Positions 12,136 to 22,626 of a stretch of 64,000 nucleotides of DNA are shown one piece after another. The position numbers and the translations under genes are program-made. Position 1 is the first letter of the stretch; each line of letters starts with the position of its first letter. The stretch lies in assembly GCA_035610365.1 (NCBI GenBank), contig CM069432.1:174342035-174406034 (forward strand), read 5' to 3'. Below the pieces are notes generated by a model. That model was not told the origin of the DNA. It saw only the letters and a list, made by a program, of their open reading frames with translations, and made no database searches. The stretch is from Aquatica leii (taxonomy: Eukaryota > Arthropoda > Insecta > Coleoptera > Lampyridae).

Positions 12136-13555
12136 TGTTACAAGCTTTAGGTCTTACGAACCTTGCACGGCCAACTCACACAGTCAGAGATAGGGGAGGT
12201 TCAAGGAAATTATACTTAAAGGCGCCAGATCAATCCTAATTAACACTTCTGCCTCGATCACGACAGACGGTCCAAACTTGTAACTAATTTTGAGGTTCGT
12301 AATCCTTGTTACTCTGGTGTTCGGGTAGCCACAATTAAAAGAGAAAGGTATGTTACCATAAAAGAAAATTTAACAAGTATAACAACTTTAATGTAGTAAA
12401 GTAGAAGATTAACAGGAATATATGTAATTTCTCAATTCATAAATGCTAGAAAGATTAACAAGTATAATAAACAGGTATAAAAACTTTAATCCATCAACGT
12501 AGCAAATTAACAGAAGTATGTTGAATTTCTCAATTCATAAATACTAGGAAAAACTAACACGTATGATTAACAGGTGTAGAAACCTTGACTTAGCAACGTA
12601 AAAGATTTACAGGAGTATGTTTAATTTCTCGATTCATAAATGCCAGACATATAGGCAACACACAAAGCATATGGTTAAATTACATCCAGATAGCGAAGTA
12701 AATTTCGTAATAAATATTGTCTGTCCACAGCATGCGATACACTCTAACTGATAATGGAAATTACCTTATGGATATGTAAACAGTAAACGTAATTACAGGC
12801 ATTGACAGTAATCAAAGTTCCGTGAGTGAATTTTTGTAACGGCGAAAAAAATATAATCAAACTGACTTACCCAAATCCAGTGCTTACTTGCGTAAAGAAA
12901 ACGTTTTCCCACCAGTAGCAGCCTAGAATAATTATTGAATAGCAAATCGTGTCACACAATAACTCACGAAGATAGGAAACTACAAAATCATTAATAATAA
13001 TACATTAAATGCAATATAAGAACCCGTTGTATCGAATGCTGTTGGTTGTAATTACAAACAGGTGAGTGGTAACGCAATCGCCTGGTGTACAGGAATTAAC
13101 ATCTCCAACGCATTGCTCGTCGAGACTTTGTTTTCGTATGGGTAGTATGCCCTTCCAAAAGCTTATACGTTTGGTAACGGTATTTATCAATCGTAATTAT
13201 GCATCATTGTTCTTTGTTGAAGCGAACAGGTGATTGAAACGTGGCGAAACCGGCTATCAAATTAATACAGAAATTACGAAGGAATCTTAATAAATTGGAG
13301 ACAAAATATCTTACCCTGTGCCGAACAAATTGTAATAAATTCGTAATTGATTTATAAATTTGTACTCATCACAATGGACGCACTTAAAATCTTAGGAATC
13401 AGGTCAAGATTTTTCGACACCGACCGGCTCACGTAGTTGACAGCTTCAAAATGGCCTCTCAGTAACCAACAAGGTCGGCAGAGGGCGTCAAAACCAGAAA
13501 CTAACTTTTACGTCGACATACAGGGTACTCCGTTGTGAAAATTTCGCACGTAACA
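12136..13555. mobile_element. Solo LTR (1,420 bp) inside the left TIR
   Basis: The insert starts TGTTAC and ends GTAACA (TG...CA) and is flanked by the 4-bp direct repeat GCTA (12132-12135, 13556-13559). The second Polinton-like copy has the uninterrupted sequence at 56839 (AAATGCTATTTACC), which proves the insertion. No gag or pol frame lies inside, so it is a solo LTR left by recombination. The family (gypsy- or BEL-like) cannot be decided. The ORF-like minus-strand stretch at 13005-13190 is not convincing. Confidence 0.7.
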
Positions 13556-13897
13556 GCTATTTACCTTGTACAATTGTAAATGTCACTGGAGGTAATGACA
13601 ATACGTTTGACTTCAAGGTTACTTGTGCACATTTGCACAGGTTAAACATCGATCATTGACATAGCTTTAAAACTTGTTTTTACTTACATACATACTTAAC
13701 ATTTTGTTTAACATTCCTGTGGTTGCTGTAAAGAGCGTGAAATAATGTCTTGGTAATCAGTACACTAGTATTAGTAGTTGGCGAAACTACAGTGACGTTG
13801 AATAAAGTTGTGCAAGTGAACTGTTGGATCATCAAGAACGGATGAGTAACTATAAGTAAACTTTGTAGAATTAATTAAATTATTTCAATATAAAATA

Positions 13898-14576
13898 GTG
13901 GCAAACAAGCCTCAAGAACAAATAAAAGTATCTTCAAAACGAAATAACGTATGTAAGGGTGGTAAGGGGGAAAAGTTGATACCAAGAAAATGTAAAACGG
14001 AAATAGTTCCAAGAAATTCAACAGCTACATCGGAACTCGAAGACATAGTTCCGATGTACGTAACGGTAATGATTTATTAGCCGAAACGGAAAATGCCGTT
14101 CAGGACGTTATAAATTTTGTGCCTGCCGTAGAATGGGATAGTATGCTAGCCAATAACGATCCGATGGCGTATATGACAAGTACTGGCAAAATAGGTAACA
14201 ATGTAAATACAAATGAGTCAAAGTGTAGTGACGTTCGATTGTATACGAAAAGTCTCTTGGCGTTGAGCAATAGTCAAAACGTTGGAAAAGGAAGTAACGC
14301 CCGGTTATATGAGCAATTCACGTTTGCATTAAACAAAAGTCAAACTAAATAGATATCAGAAGGATTATGTGCGGAATTACAATTCGATCCTCTATTAAAG
14401 TTGATGGGAAAAGGACAATGCATCACGTTAACGGAAATTTAATGGAAAACGTGGGTGTGCTATAGAAGTATTATAACAAATAGTTTTGCATGATACGCAA
14501 CTACTTCTTCGTACCATGAAGTTTGTGGCGTAAAGATAACGGAATGGATGGATAAAGCAAAAAAGTATTGAAAATG
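13898..14576 (+). pseudogene. Unidentified Polinton-associated protein A, broken
   Basis: A basic N-terminal segment (about 60 codons with KVSSKRNNVCKGG) is followed, after a frame break near 14065, by a frame with VQDVINFVPAVEWDSMLAN and then further breaks (stop at 14350, stops near 14442 and 14492). The same gene occurs in the second copy at 57183-58266, where the C-terminal 140 codons are still open. Neither copy has an ATG at the shared N-terminus (both read GTGGCAA), so the true start may lie in a lost exon. I do not recognise the family. It lies just inside the left TIR. Confidence 0.5.
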
Positions 14577-14777
14577 CAACGCCCAGAAGAGACAATTTAC
14601 TTGGCTTACGATTCAGTTCACGAAATGTGGAAATTATGCGATTTAATTATGAACCGATTAAAATTATTAAAAAAGTTGGAATACAAACGTTATTACGATA
14701 GCGTAATAGATAGCGTTGAAAGGTGGCGACGTAAAAAAATGTATAATAAGAATTGTTTCGAAAATTTGTGTGTCTGA
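14568..14777 (+). pseudogene. Small frame between proteins A and B
   Basis: It reads MKMQRPEETIYLAYDSVHE and continues lysine/tyrosine-rich. The second copy (58226-58408) has the same text with altered frame. It is probably the tail of protein A displaced by a frameshift rather than a separate gene. No known domain was recognised. Confidence 0.35.
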
Positions 14778-14946
14778 ATATTCTTGCATTACAAAGGAGT
14801 TGCTAATTTTTGGTATTGATATAATATTATTAGATATCGATTTACGTGAACACGTAGGAGCGTAATTAAAGCCAATAAATAAAGAATTAGTAATGGTGGG
14901 GGTAGTCATTTAGTATATTTAGTAAGACGATTGGATGTTTTAGATC

Positions 14947-15231
14947 ATGTTACTGAAAAAGCGAGCGATGTTGGTGCGAGATTTAACGTACGAATGGTAC
15001 ATGGGCGCAGAACATCCATTATCAATAATGGTCGAAGCAAGTGGTGACGGTAGACATAAATTCCAGTATGTAGATGGCGTTTTCAAAATGGATGGTTGCA
15101 TAATACGACACGAGTGGGTTTCGGAATTACAAGATTTGCGTCGAAAATTACCGGAATCATCAGTGTTATCACAGTCATCATTTGTAGACAACTTAGAAAA
15201 TAATTCAGACGACGAAGACAGGGAAGAGTAA
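14947..15231 (+). CDS. Unidentified Polinton-associated protein B (94 aa)
   Basis: This intact frame starts at ATG and ends in an acidic tail (DNLENNSDDEDREE). It shares the core AMLVRDL.Y.WYM..EHPLSI, HEFQYV-like and CVIRHEWVSEL with 58774-59040 in the second copy, where the N-terminus is longer and the C-terminus is cut off. Conservation of the frame between two diverged copies supports a real protein. The family and role are unknown. An upstream in-frame stop (TAG at 14941) fixes the longest possible start. Confidence 0.5.
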   Translation: MLLKKRAMLVRDLTYEWYMGAEHPLSIMVEASGDGRHKFQYVDGVFKMDGCIIRHEWVSELQDLRRKLPESSVLSQSSFVDNLENNSDDEDREE

Positions 15232-15274
15232 ATTTAAATGTGTATGTAAAATAATGTAACGTAAGCAATTAGGT

Positions 15275-15936
15275 TATTATAAGAAAATAGAGTGTATGAT
15301 AATATTGTTTTGGATTTTTATTTAAATTTACAGCTATCCCGACCATACCCCTTCCTTTTGTTGCTTCCCCGATACTCGCCCGAACTCAAAAAAACGAACG
15401 ATTACTTTGATAATTGTCGGTTGAACATACGAGCCGTTTTTTGCGACGTGAAGAGTCGCTGTTTGTTAACATTAACCGGTGGCACCGTTGTCAATTTTTG
15501 GGAGAAGAATGGTTTATTATATATAGTAGCCGGTAGCCTGTGGTGGTCTTGTTTGGTCATTTTCCATTCTGTATGTTGCTGTGGATGAAGCTCCATTCCC
15601 AAGCATTTTATTGGAGACCCCCGTCGGACTGGTGGAAACAGGATCCAATACCCACGTCGCCGGCCGCTGATATTATTATTATTACAAGGTTAGTTCGTTC
15701 CCTTTTCCGTTCAAGTATTTGCTGTGATTTTATTGTGTAGATCCAATACCTACGTCGCCGGCCGCTGATATTTTTATTATTAAAATACATTTACTATTAC
15801 CGTGTCAATATCATGTTAGTTTATTTTTTGTTTTGTCATTAAATTCGTTTATATACAATTTGCAGCTTGCTTTATTTTCAATAAAACATTTCATGCGGTT
15901 TGTGAAAATAAATATAGATAATGAAATTATAGTTTA
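15275..15936. other. GC-richer segment with a duplicated ~45-bp block
   Basis: This part differs in composition from its neighbours. The block GATCCAATACC(C/T)ACGTCGC and the following CGGCCGCTGATATT occur twice, starting at 15640 and 15739, so the period is about 99 bp. Short open frames on both strands (15292-15588, 15402-15602) have no recognisable product. The second Polinton-like copy ends before this point, so I cannot tell whether the block belongs to the element or was inserted. Confidence 0.45.
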
Positions 15937-17882
15937 CCTAGTAAACACACGACGTCTCAAAGCATTCGTTTTATGTCCAAATGATGTCTTTACATCCCGG
16001 GCTTTAAAACGGACCTGTTTAAGATGTCTTTAATAGGACGTCCTCAGGATGTCAATGAAGAACGTACGATGGACTGTCCTATGCTGAAAAACAAATGCAA
16101 ACTTAGTGCGCGTGTCCACTTTCCTTCTTGTTCTCTGGTGCTTACTTAACACCTGTACGCTCCTTTGGTATATCAAAGTGGTACATTCTGTTTGCACCGT
16201 TTGCACTCTGTATCTGTTTTTGGTTGTGTTGTGACTACTTTATTTATCTGTTCTTTATTTTATTATCTAACGTTTTTTCGGTGTTTTAGTGAATAAACAA
16301 ATTTATTTGGTAAGTTTTTGGTATCTTGTATTTATTTATAATGTATAAAAATCATCATTTATAATTATTATTTTGAATTACTAAAAATTAATACAAGTTT
16401 ATCGAAATTAAAAGATCGCAATTATTAATAATGGTGATTTAAAACCCCATCTCGCGCGCATACCTATGCGGTAAATTAAAAATATTTATTTTATGCAAAA
16501 AAAAAATTTTTTACTCAAAAAATTATTTAAAAAATGTTTTCTTTGTATTAAAGGTTTAAAAGCGTGACGTTATCTCACGACTTTTATCGTCGCGATTCAC
16601 AATAAGTCATCCATATGCACCCACTACCTGTCAACATGACCGATAAGGCACAAAATCGCTAATCTAACTAAGAAACTATAACGTTATCGCGTTCTTGGTA
16701 ACATTATTCCATAGTTATGATTAGTGTGCGTATTTCTCGTATTGTATTACTATATTTTCACAATAATTACTTAGGTAGTTAAAAATACGTCTAGAAATAA
16801 TTTTGTTTTTACCACATTCCTCTGATGAAATGTAAATGCGAAACTTATAAAAATTCTTAATTAATTTGCAAAACTGACTTGTTTACAAATTTTTTTTGAA
16901 AAAACGATTTATACAATTTTTAACTGGTTATAATCGATCATCTCTTATATCACTAATAGAATCGTCAAAAAGATCAATCAATAATTCTACAAAAGAAGTA
17001 TCACTTTATCAATTTAATTTAGAAAAATGTGAATTCTGATTACATAGAAATACCAAAATAAGTTTTTTGTATTAACTTTTTTATCGACTCTACATGACGA
17101 TTACCATCTCTTATGTAGTTGCATAGTTTCAGGCTCCACTGAAAAAAATCGGGAAGAAAGTATAAAAAACTCGCTAAGAAGGGCCAAAGAACGCCGGGAT
17201 CAAGACGATAAAAAAATGAAATAATCCAAATTTATTTTAATTGAATATAATTAGGATTATTATATAGTTATAGATATAGAATATAGTTTTATGTAATGAT
17301 AATTTGTATTTCATTTGATAAAGTTGTTTTTATTCATTACGTCAAGTCGTAGAGGAGTACGTTAAGTCTCCTTACTGAATAAAAAAAACAATAGAAAAAA
17401 CCACAAAGTAGATGTACTTTAACTGGAAATGGTACTTTTCTTGAAAAAAATATAATATACATATATAGTACATACCCTACAGTATAAATTAAACAACAGA
17501 AAACGTATCTCGCCCAACACACGTTGCATTAAAAGTATCGATCGACATATTAGTTGCTATTTCTTTTCTAAATTCTTGTTTTTTACTTAACTGAGTCACA
17601 CTCGAGCCACAGAGTACAATTTGTGCTTGAGCTCTCGTAACTCCTATATACATATGCTATATACTATATATAAATATTTTTCCAATTCAATATGTAGAAA
17701 AGGGGAGGGATAACTACCTCCTACACATCCTGCCGTCATCTAAAACGGACGTCCCGTTGCGGATGCGCTAATATGTCCTATTAGGACGTACACAGAACCA
17801 AAATGGGATGACTTTGGGACATTCAGTGATCCGCAACATCATGTCCCCGGGACGTCCTTGGTACATCCTTGCGTTTGTTGGG
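15937..17882 (+). mobile_element. ~1.95-kb DNA element, family 'CCYARYAAAC', copy 2
   Basis: The ends are CCTAGTAAAC (15937) and GTTTGTTGGG (17882). The sequence from 16366 is strongly similar to 6236-7500, while the first ~430 bp differ apart from GGACGTCC words (for example 16037-16044). The left part has a GTGTTTTAGTG...TTTG|GTAAGT first-exon/donor signature near 16310. The right part has the same terminal exon as copy 1 (about 17133-17224, KNSLRRAKERRDQDDKKMK). It splits the Polinton-like element. No clear target duplication was found. Confidence 0.6.
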
Positions 17883-18002
17883 TAAGTAATTTTCAAAAAA
17901 ATGTAATGTAGGTACCTGTTTGCAATGCTTAATAAATTATAAGATATGTTGAAAATGAAACTGTATTTATTTGTCGACGCGCGCTGGTGACAGTTAAAAT
18001 TA

Positions 18003-18290
18003 TGAATCCTGAAAAGAAATTGCAGCTTAATGATGTCAAGTCAAGCAAGAGTTGGTAATTGGATGACAACGGCTGTAGATAAATATCGATTTGAAAGAAG
18101 GATAAAAGACGTGGAAGTAAATATTGCTTTCGTTCTGAAAGAAGATCACAGATTAAAAATTTTGCGAGGAACGTTTCTTGCAATGAAACGAATAATGATG
18201 AAATATATAATGTAGAAACGATAATGAAAGCTCATTTATTTAGTGTTTGACGGCAAAGGTGTACACATGTCGTAGAGGAAAAATATCTAT
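18003..18290 (+). pseudogene. Unidentified Polinton-associated frame, broken
   Basis: A start at 18003 (MNPEKKLQLNDVKSS) runs into a stop, and the text continues in another frame as NWMTTAVDKYRFERRIKDVE to 18215. It precedes the minor-protein relic in the same direction. No domain was recognised. Confidence 0.35.
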
Positions 18291-18296
18291 TTACGC

Positions 18297-18700
18297 ATGG
18301 ATAAACGATTAAAAAAACGATTTTCAAAGAAAAGAAGCAATAAAAAGCAGAAGTGCGGTCGTACCGGACGTGGAATTATAAACACATTGATTAATAAGTT
18401 GCCGGTGGAATTGCATATACCTGGTTATAACTACTGCGCTTCAAGGAGTAGGATGATACGTCTACCTAAAAAAGTTAGATTTGTACCTTTGATACCATTG
18501 TTTGCGGCCTTAGGAGCGTTGGGTTTTTTAGAAGGAAGTACGGTTGCGAAAGCCAAGTCTGTTAACGACGCGAAAAAAAATTAAAAGAGAAAAAACGACA
18601 CAATCGTGCAATGGAAGCTAAAGCAGTTGGCAGCGGATTATACATAAAACCATATAAAAGCGGATGTGGATTATTTATGAATGGCTATTTAAAAAACTAA
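18297..18700 (+). pseudogene. PLA2-like / hydrophobic minor virion protein relic
   Basis: A lysine/arginine-rich N-terminus is followed by LPVELHIPGYNYC, the start of the phospholipase A2-like domain found in minor proteins of Polinton/adintovirus-type elements and in parvovirus capsids. The calcium-loop text that should follow is replaced by CASRSRM, and the catalytic His-Asp region is missing. The frame then enters a hydrophobic segment (FVPLIPLFAALGALGFLEG) and AKSVNDAKK. After a 1-base slip near 18583 it continues as RHNRAMEAKAVGSG and ends at 18700. So about one domain was deleted and one frameshift added. Confidence 0.6.
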
Positions 18701-18705
18701 TTAAA

Positions 18706-19068
18706 TTGCCTCGTTGAGCGTTAACTAACGTTTCATTAAAAAAGTATGCTCAAAAATATCAAATTCCTAATTTTCGAGGAGTATTTATGCGAAACGCGCT
18801 TCCACGTAAGATTACAAAATACGAGAGAGGAATTGTGAATCTAGAAGAGGCGGATGGAGAAGGAACCCATTGGGCAGCATATAAAAAGGTAAACGATAAG
18901 ATTCATTATTTTGATAGTTTCGGTGATTTAACTCCACCATTAGAAATTATACAATATTTATCGTCAGATGGTAGAAACGGTGACATAAATTACAATTATA
19001 AAAGATAACAAAACGTCAAAGACATAAATTGTAGACAATTGTGTTTACGGTTTTTGATAGATAAATAG
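18706..19068 (+). pseudogene. Adenain-like cysteine protease (virion maturation), broken
   Basis: The text shows FRGVFMRNALP, then GTHWAAYKK (catalytic His), HYFDSFGDLTPP (catalytic acid) and, after an internal stop at 19006-19008, DINCRQLCLRFL with the expected active-site Cys. This is the order of the C5-type protease used by adenoviruses and Polintons to process capsid precursors. An upstream in-frame stop (near 18714) cuts the N-terminus. The usual NCG at the active site reads NCR. It lies directly after the minor protein, the normal Polinton neighbourhood. Confidence 0.75.
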
Positions 19069-19111
19069 AACTACATCGTAGTGGAAACCATTAGTTTACA
19101 ATAAGTGTGCA

Positions 19112-19396
19112 ATGGAGAAAAAAAACCCACCGTTGTCCAACACGTTTACACTAACAGGAAGTGATACGGAATTGTGTTGTGATCCGCCTATATATTTAGA
19201 CGAGAGTAGAAATTACGAATTTACTAAACTTCGAGACGTTTAACTCCATAACTCCATAAAAAAAGTTGTTAATATTAAACGGACATCAACAAAAAAGTAT
19301 AAAGGCAGGGGAAAGCAAAGTTATAGCTGCAGTAAAAAAAAATTCGTTCGACGAATAACACGTAGAAACCGTAATTTTTTATTGCAATTAGTTTAC
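19112..19396 (+). pseudogene. Truncated virion-associated unknown protein
   Basis: A 43-codon frame (MEKKNPPLSNTFTLTGSDTE, stop at 19241-19243) is followed by a basic stretch with KKYKGRGKQSY and FVRRITRRNRNF in another frame. It sits between protease and capsid candidate in the same direction. The first part looks like the N-terminus of a longer protein that has lost its body. I do not assign a function. Confidence 0.35.
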
Positions 19397-19410
19397 ACAG
19401 TAATCGCATA

Positions 19411-20512
19411 ATGGATATTTTAAACGTGACGGACAAAGTGAGAGCTGATAACTCTGTGGTAGGTTACGAGTATCATTCGCATCAACCTTTTGGATCGACT
19501 AGTTACGGTAACAAGGACGAAATTCGTATTTCAATATCCGAAATTGATAATTATACGCCGTAATTATTTGCCGTGCAAAATTTATTTGTATGTCGAAGGT
19601 AGTTTAAGAAAAGTAGCAAAAGACGGTGCGCTCACTAAAGAGGCAAGCGCTACAGCTTATTTCACAAACAATCCAGTGGCGTTTATGTTTAGTGATATAC
19701 GATATTTATTAAACGGTATTCAGATAGATGCCGTAAGAAACGTCGGTATTAACGTCTTGCATGAAAGGATATTTTTCATTTACAAAAAACCAAATTGCAA
19801 AGTTGGAAATTGCCGGTTGGGAAACAGAAAAGCATTATGTTAACGGTATGGACGATAAAGGAAATTTTTCATATAGCGTACCTCTGAGGACGTTATTGGG
19901 ATTTGCTGAAGATTATAATGAACATGCGACAAGAATTAATACTCATCCGTAATAGTGACGATAGAGATGTAATTGTTCAACCCGAGTCGGGAGCAATAAA
20001 GGAATAGCTAAAATTAAATATAAATAAATTGTTTGAAGAATTCCTCACGTGATAGTGGGGTTAAGAGAATAATTAGCATTAACAAAATTATCCGATAAAA
20101 ATTTATATTTGAACTTGGCGTTTAGAAGTTATGTCTACGTTTGACAGCTTAAATGTTACTAATATAAGAGTGTTTTTGAACGGCGAACGGTACCCTTACG
20201 ATAATCTAAACTTCGACTTTGACAACAATCGTTATGAAATAATGTACGATATGTATGCTTGTTTTTAGAACGCATGTTATTATCAAGACTCAGAACCTAT
20301 GTTGACTCCAATCGAGTTTAAAAGACGCTCCACTTATAGGAATAGATTGCACATACCAAACTGACGTTTTGCATAAGAGCGGAGTAGAAATAAAGATCGA
20401 ATATACGACAATTAAGGAAATACCAGAAGAAAGGACTACGTATTGTTTAATACTTCACGACAAAGCCTTTCAGTCTTTTCCTTTGACAAAAATTGTTAAA
20501 CAGTTAGTGTAA
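19411..20512 (+). pseudogene. Candidate Polinton-type capsid protein, frameshifted
   Basis: An ATG at 19411 opens MDILNVTDKV...GYEYHSHQPF. The protein then continues through several frames: DGALTKEA.., AFMFSDIRYLLNGIQIDAVRN, YFSFTKNQIAKLEIAGW, VPLRTLLGFAEDYNE, NVTNIRVFLNGERYPYDN, and a C-terminus ending at 20512 with YCLILHDKAF. About 350 codons can be followed. This conserved protein recurs beside adenain-like proteases in insect Polinton-type elements. The double-jelly-roll major capsid role is my inference from position, length and beta-rich composition. Confidence 0.5.
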
Positions 20513-20621
20513 TTTAGATGATAACTGTGGTAACATTACTGTTTAAGTTGGGACATTGGAAAGTAATCGTTTCAGTAGATCTTTGGCCCCGAGGTAGACG
20601 GCGTAATTACAAATGGAAACG

Positions 20622-21104
20622 ATGGCAAAAAAAGTTGATTATTGTTTTCAGGGTAATATAGATTTTATTGTAGTAGATATTCAAGGTTAGAAAGTAGACG
20701 ATAAAGAATTTATACCAAAAGAATTGGCTTACGTACGACTGTTTCCATCGGTTGAGTCATTTTGTTTTTCAACCGAGTAGAAGTTTTGCATCATTGCCAA
20801 CAAAGTATCGAAATACTGCTAAATGGCTTATGTCTTATTATCATTGTATCGATTGGAAAAACGGATTTGTACACGGTTCTCAGTTTGACAATATTATCAG
20901 TTGGTTGTGTCGTTCAGTGAAAATGGTGTTCGTAAAAAGAAGGAAAAAGCGACATTTTTGAGAAAAATATTAAAAGTACCTGTTCAGGAGTTAGACGAAA
21001 ACGCATGTCAATTGCAAAGTAGTAATCCGGCATGCCCGCTTCACAATAAAAGTCCTATTATTAAACGTGGGTTTTTTGTATCAACTTGCAAAAACGGAGT
21101 ATGA
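20622..21104 (+). pseudogene. Conserved Polinton-associated unknown protein, broken
   Basis: It starts MAKKVDYCFQGNIDFIVVD and has several in-frame stops. It continues as YRNTAKWLMSYYHCIDWKNG (20802 on) and, in another frame, KKEKATFLRKILKVPVQELDEN and a Cys/His-rich end (CQLQSSNPACPLHNK). The family repeatedly sits at this place in such elements. I know of no assigned function. A short frame upstream (20518-20660) may be unrelated. Confidence 0.4.
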
Positions 21105-21155
21105 ACAAATGATTGCAAAAACAATGATGTCGAATATGTAACTAATAATCTTATT

Positions 21156-21605
21156 TTATTTCTGTATACGTTTTTGTTGCCAAGAAATACACCGCAAAAC
21201 ATTCCACATGAGACTTAGAGCTTTTTCTCGAATAATATAGCCAAATTCGTCAATGTCCACAATCTGTCGATCTTCGCTAATCCTGTAACTTACTATCTTG
21301 TCTCCAAACGCAAAAGCAATTTTTTTTACTCCATTATCGATGACGGTAAAAGCTCTTCTTTTATGAGCGTTGCTTCGTAAGTGCGCAGAGTAACACTGTC
21401 TTCTTACGTATTCCTCAGATAATTCGCACCACACGTCATTCGAACTATGACCACCACCACCTTCTACTTTGAGTCTCTTTGCGGCACACACTGTCATCTG
21501 ATGTTTCTTCAAATTATACAAACGCGAAAATGTTTTTTTACAATTTTCACATTCCATTTTGTAAAAATTAAATTGCGCTGTTTCACTATTAAACCACAAT
21601 TCCAA
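21156..21605 (-). CDS. C2HC zinc-finger protein at the right end of the element
   Basis: This intact 149-residue frame is encoded opposite to the virion genes. Residues 19-40 form a C2HC finger (C19, C22, H35, C40: CENCKKTFSRLYNLKKHQ). A second finger-like segment around residues 59-80 (WCELSEEYVRRQCYSAHL, then HKRR) looks like a CxxC...H...H finger in which the second Cys became Ser. The initiator could be Met1 or Met17; Met17 lies directly before the finger. It is the only right-side gene with an undamaged frame. A DNA-binding or regulatory role is inferred only from the finger. Confidence 0.6.
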   Translation of the reverse strand: MELWFNSETAQFNFYKMECENCKKTFSRLYNLKKHQMTVCAAKRLKVEGGGGHSSNDVWCELSEEYVRRQCYSAHLRSNAHKRRAFTVIDNGVKKIAFAFGDKIVSYRISEDRQIVDIDEFGYIIREKALSLMWNVLRCISWQQKRIQK

Positions 21606-21716
21606 TTGAAACAGTACCTCACTCCGTTCAACTTAAATAGTAGCACCACACTCGTATACTAAGTGGGGAGAGTATACTTATTCTACATACAAATAAATAC
21701 ATATAATGTAAAAGTC

Positions 21717-22626
21717 AAGTCAAACAGAAAACAAAACGATATGTTAACGACCGCAATACAATGTGCAAATGTGCACAAGCCACCTTGAAGTTCAACGTAG
21801 GTGAATAACATTTGTAATAACTTTTGTACATTTCATCCAATTAAACGGCATCGATAATAAATATAATGTAAAAACCAAGTTAAAAAGAAAACAAGTTTTA
21901 ACAATATCTTAACGTCTGGTGGTTGAACTCAATACTACATGCAAATGTGCACAAGTTAGCTTGAACTTCAACGTAGGTGAATAACATTTGTAATAACTTC
22001 TGTACGTTTGATACAATTAAACCGTATCGATACTTATGTATAAGTATTGCGATAGACGTCGTAGAATTAACATGATAATGTAGTGGTAGCTCACTAAAGT
22101 TATTTATAATTACTTCCTGCAACAATAACAACTGTCTACAACGGTCTTCTTGAAGTCAATTGCAATTCTAATTACCTCTTATAACAATAACAAAGGTGTA
22201 CGAGAGTCAGTTTAAAAACAATTGCATTTCTAATTACCTCCTGTAACAATTACAATCGTGTGTACTTTGTGTGAAACAGTCACCTAAAATCAATTACATT
22301 TCTAATTACTTCCTGCAACAACTACAATTGTGCAGACATTATCCTCATTTGACATTGTTAGATGCGAACTTTGCGTGCAACAGACACCTTGAAATTAATT
22401 GCATTTCTGAATTACCTCCTGCAACAATAATAATTGTGCGGACGTTACTCTCATTCCACATTCTTAGAACCTCAGTAACAGCAATACAACTTAGAACCTC
22501 AGTCACAGCAATGCAACCTTCGCACCTATTTGCCGATTCTCCAACCTCCTCCTGAAACAACGTTAAGGTCGCAGTGACCTTCGTTGTTTTAGGAGGAGGT
22601 TGGAGAAACGGCAAAGACCTACTACT
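21717..22626 (-). repeat. Right TIR of Polinton-like element
   Basis: Read on the minus strand it repeats the left TIR: tip AGTAGTAGGT, palindrome (22528-22616), then the ~60-75-bp units with TAATTAGAAATG and two ~190-bp units with CTTGTGCACATTTGC (near 21770 and 21945). It is uninterrupted, so it gives the best estimate of TIR length. The reading frames on both strands here (21898-22131, 22271-22555, 22345-22614) are by-products of the repeat. Confidence 0.8.

Larger units (their letters stand above)
11428..22626 (+). mobile_element. Polinton/Maverick-like element, complete boundaries, decayed
   Basis: The left terminus begins AGTAGTTGAT and the right ends ACCTACTACT, the AG...CT ends expected of Polintons. 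Both sides are flanked by the 6-bp direct repeat AATATA (11422-11427 and 22627-22632), the target-site length known for Polintons. TIRs of 0.85-0.9 kb each start with an 89-nt fold-back palindrome. Gene order left to right: two unidentified frames, a PLA2-like/hydrophobic minor-protein relic, adenain-like protease, a truncated unknown, candidate capsid protein, another conserved unknown, then a minus-strand zinc-finger gene. I found no PolB, integrase or packaging ATPase. Two later insertions sit inside: a solo LTR (12136-13555) and the ~1.95-kb element (15937-17882). Most frames are broken, so it is not active as it stands. Confidence 0.85.

Noticed and set aside
21898-22614. Open frames of 77-94 codons on both strands near the right end of the Polinton-like element
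   Set aside because: They lie wholly inside the tandem repeats of the TIR and repeat with it, so they are by-products.
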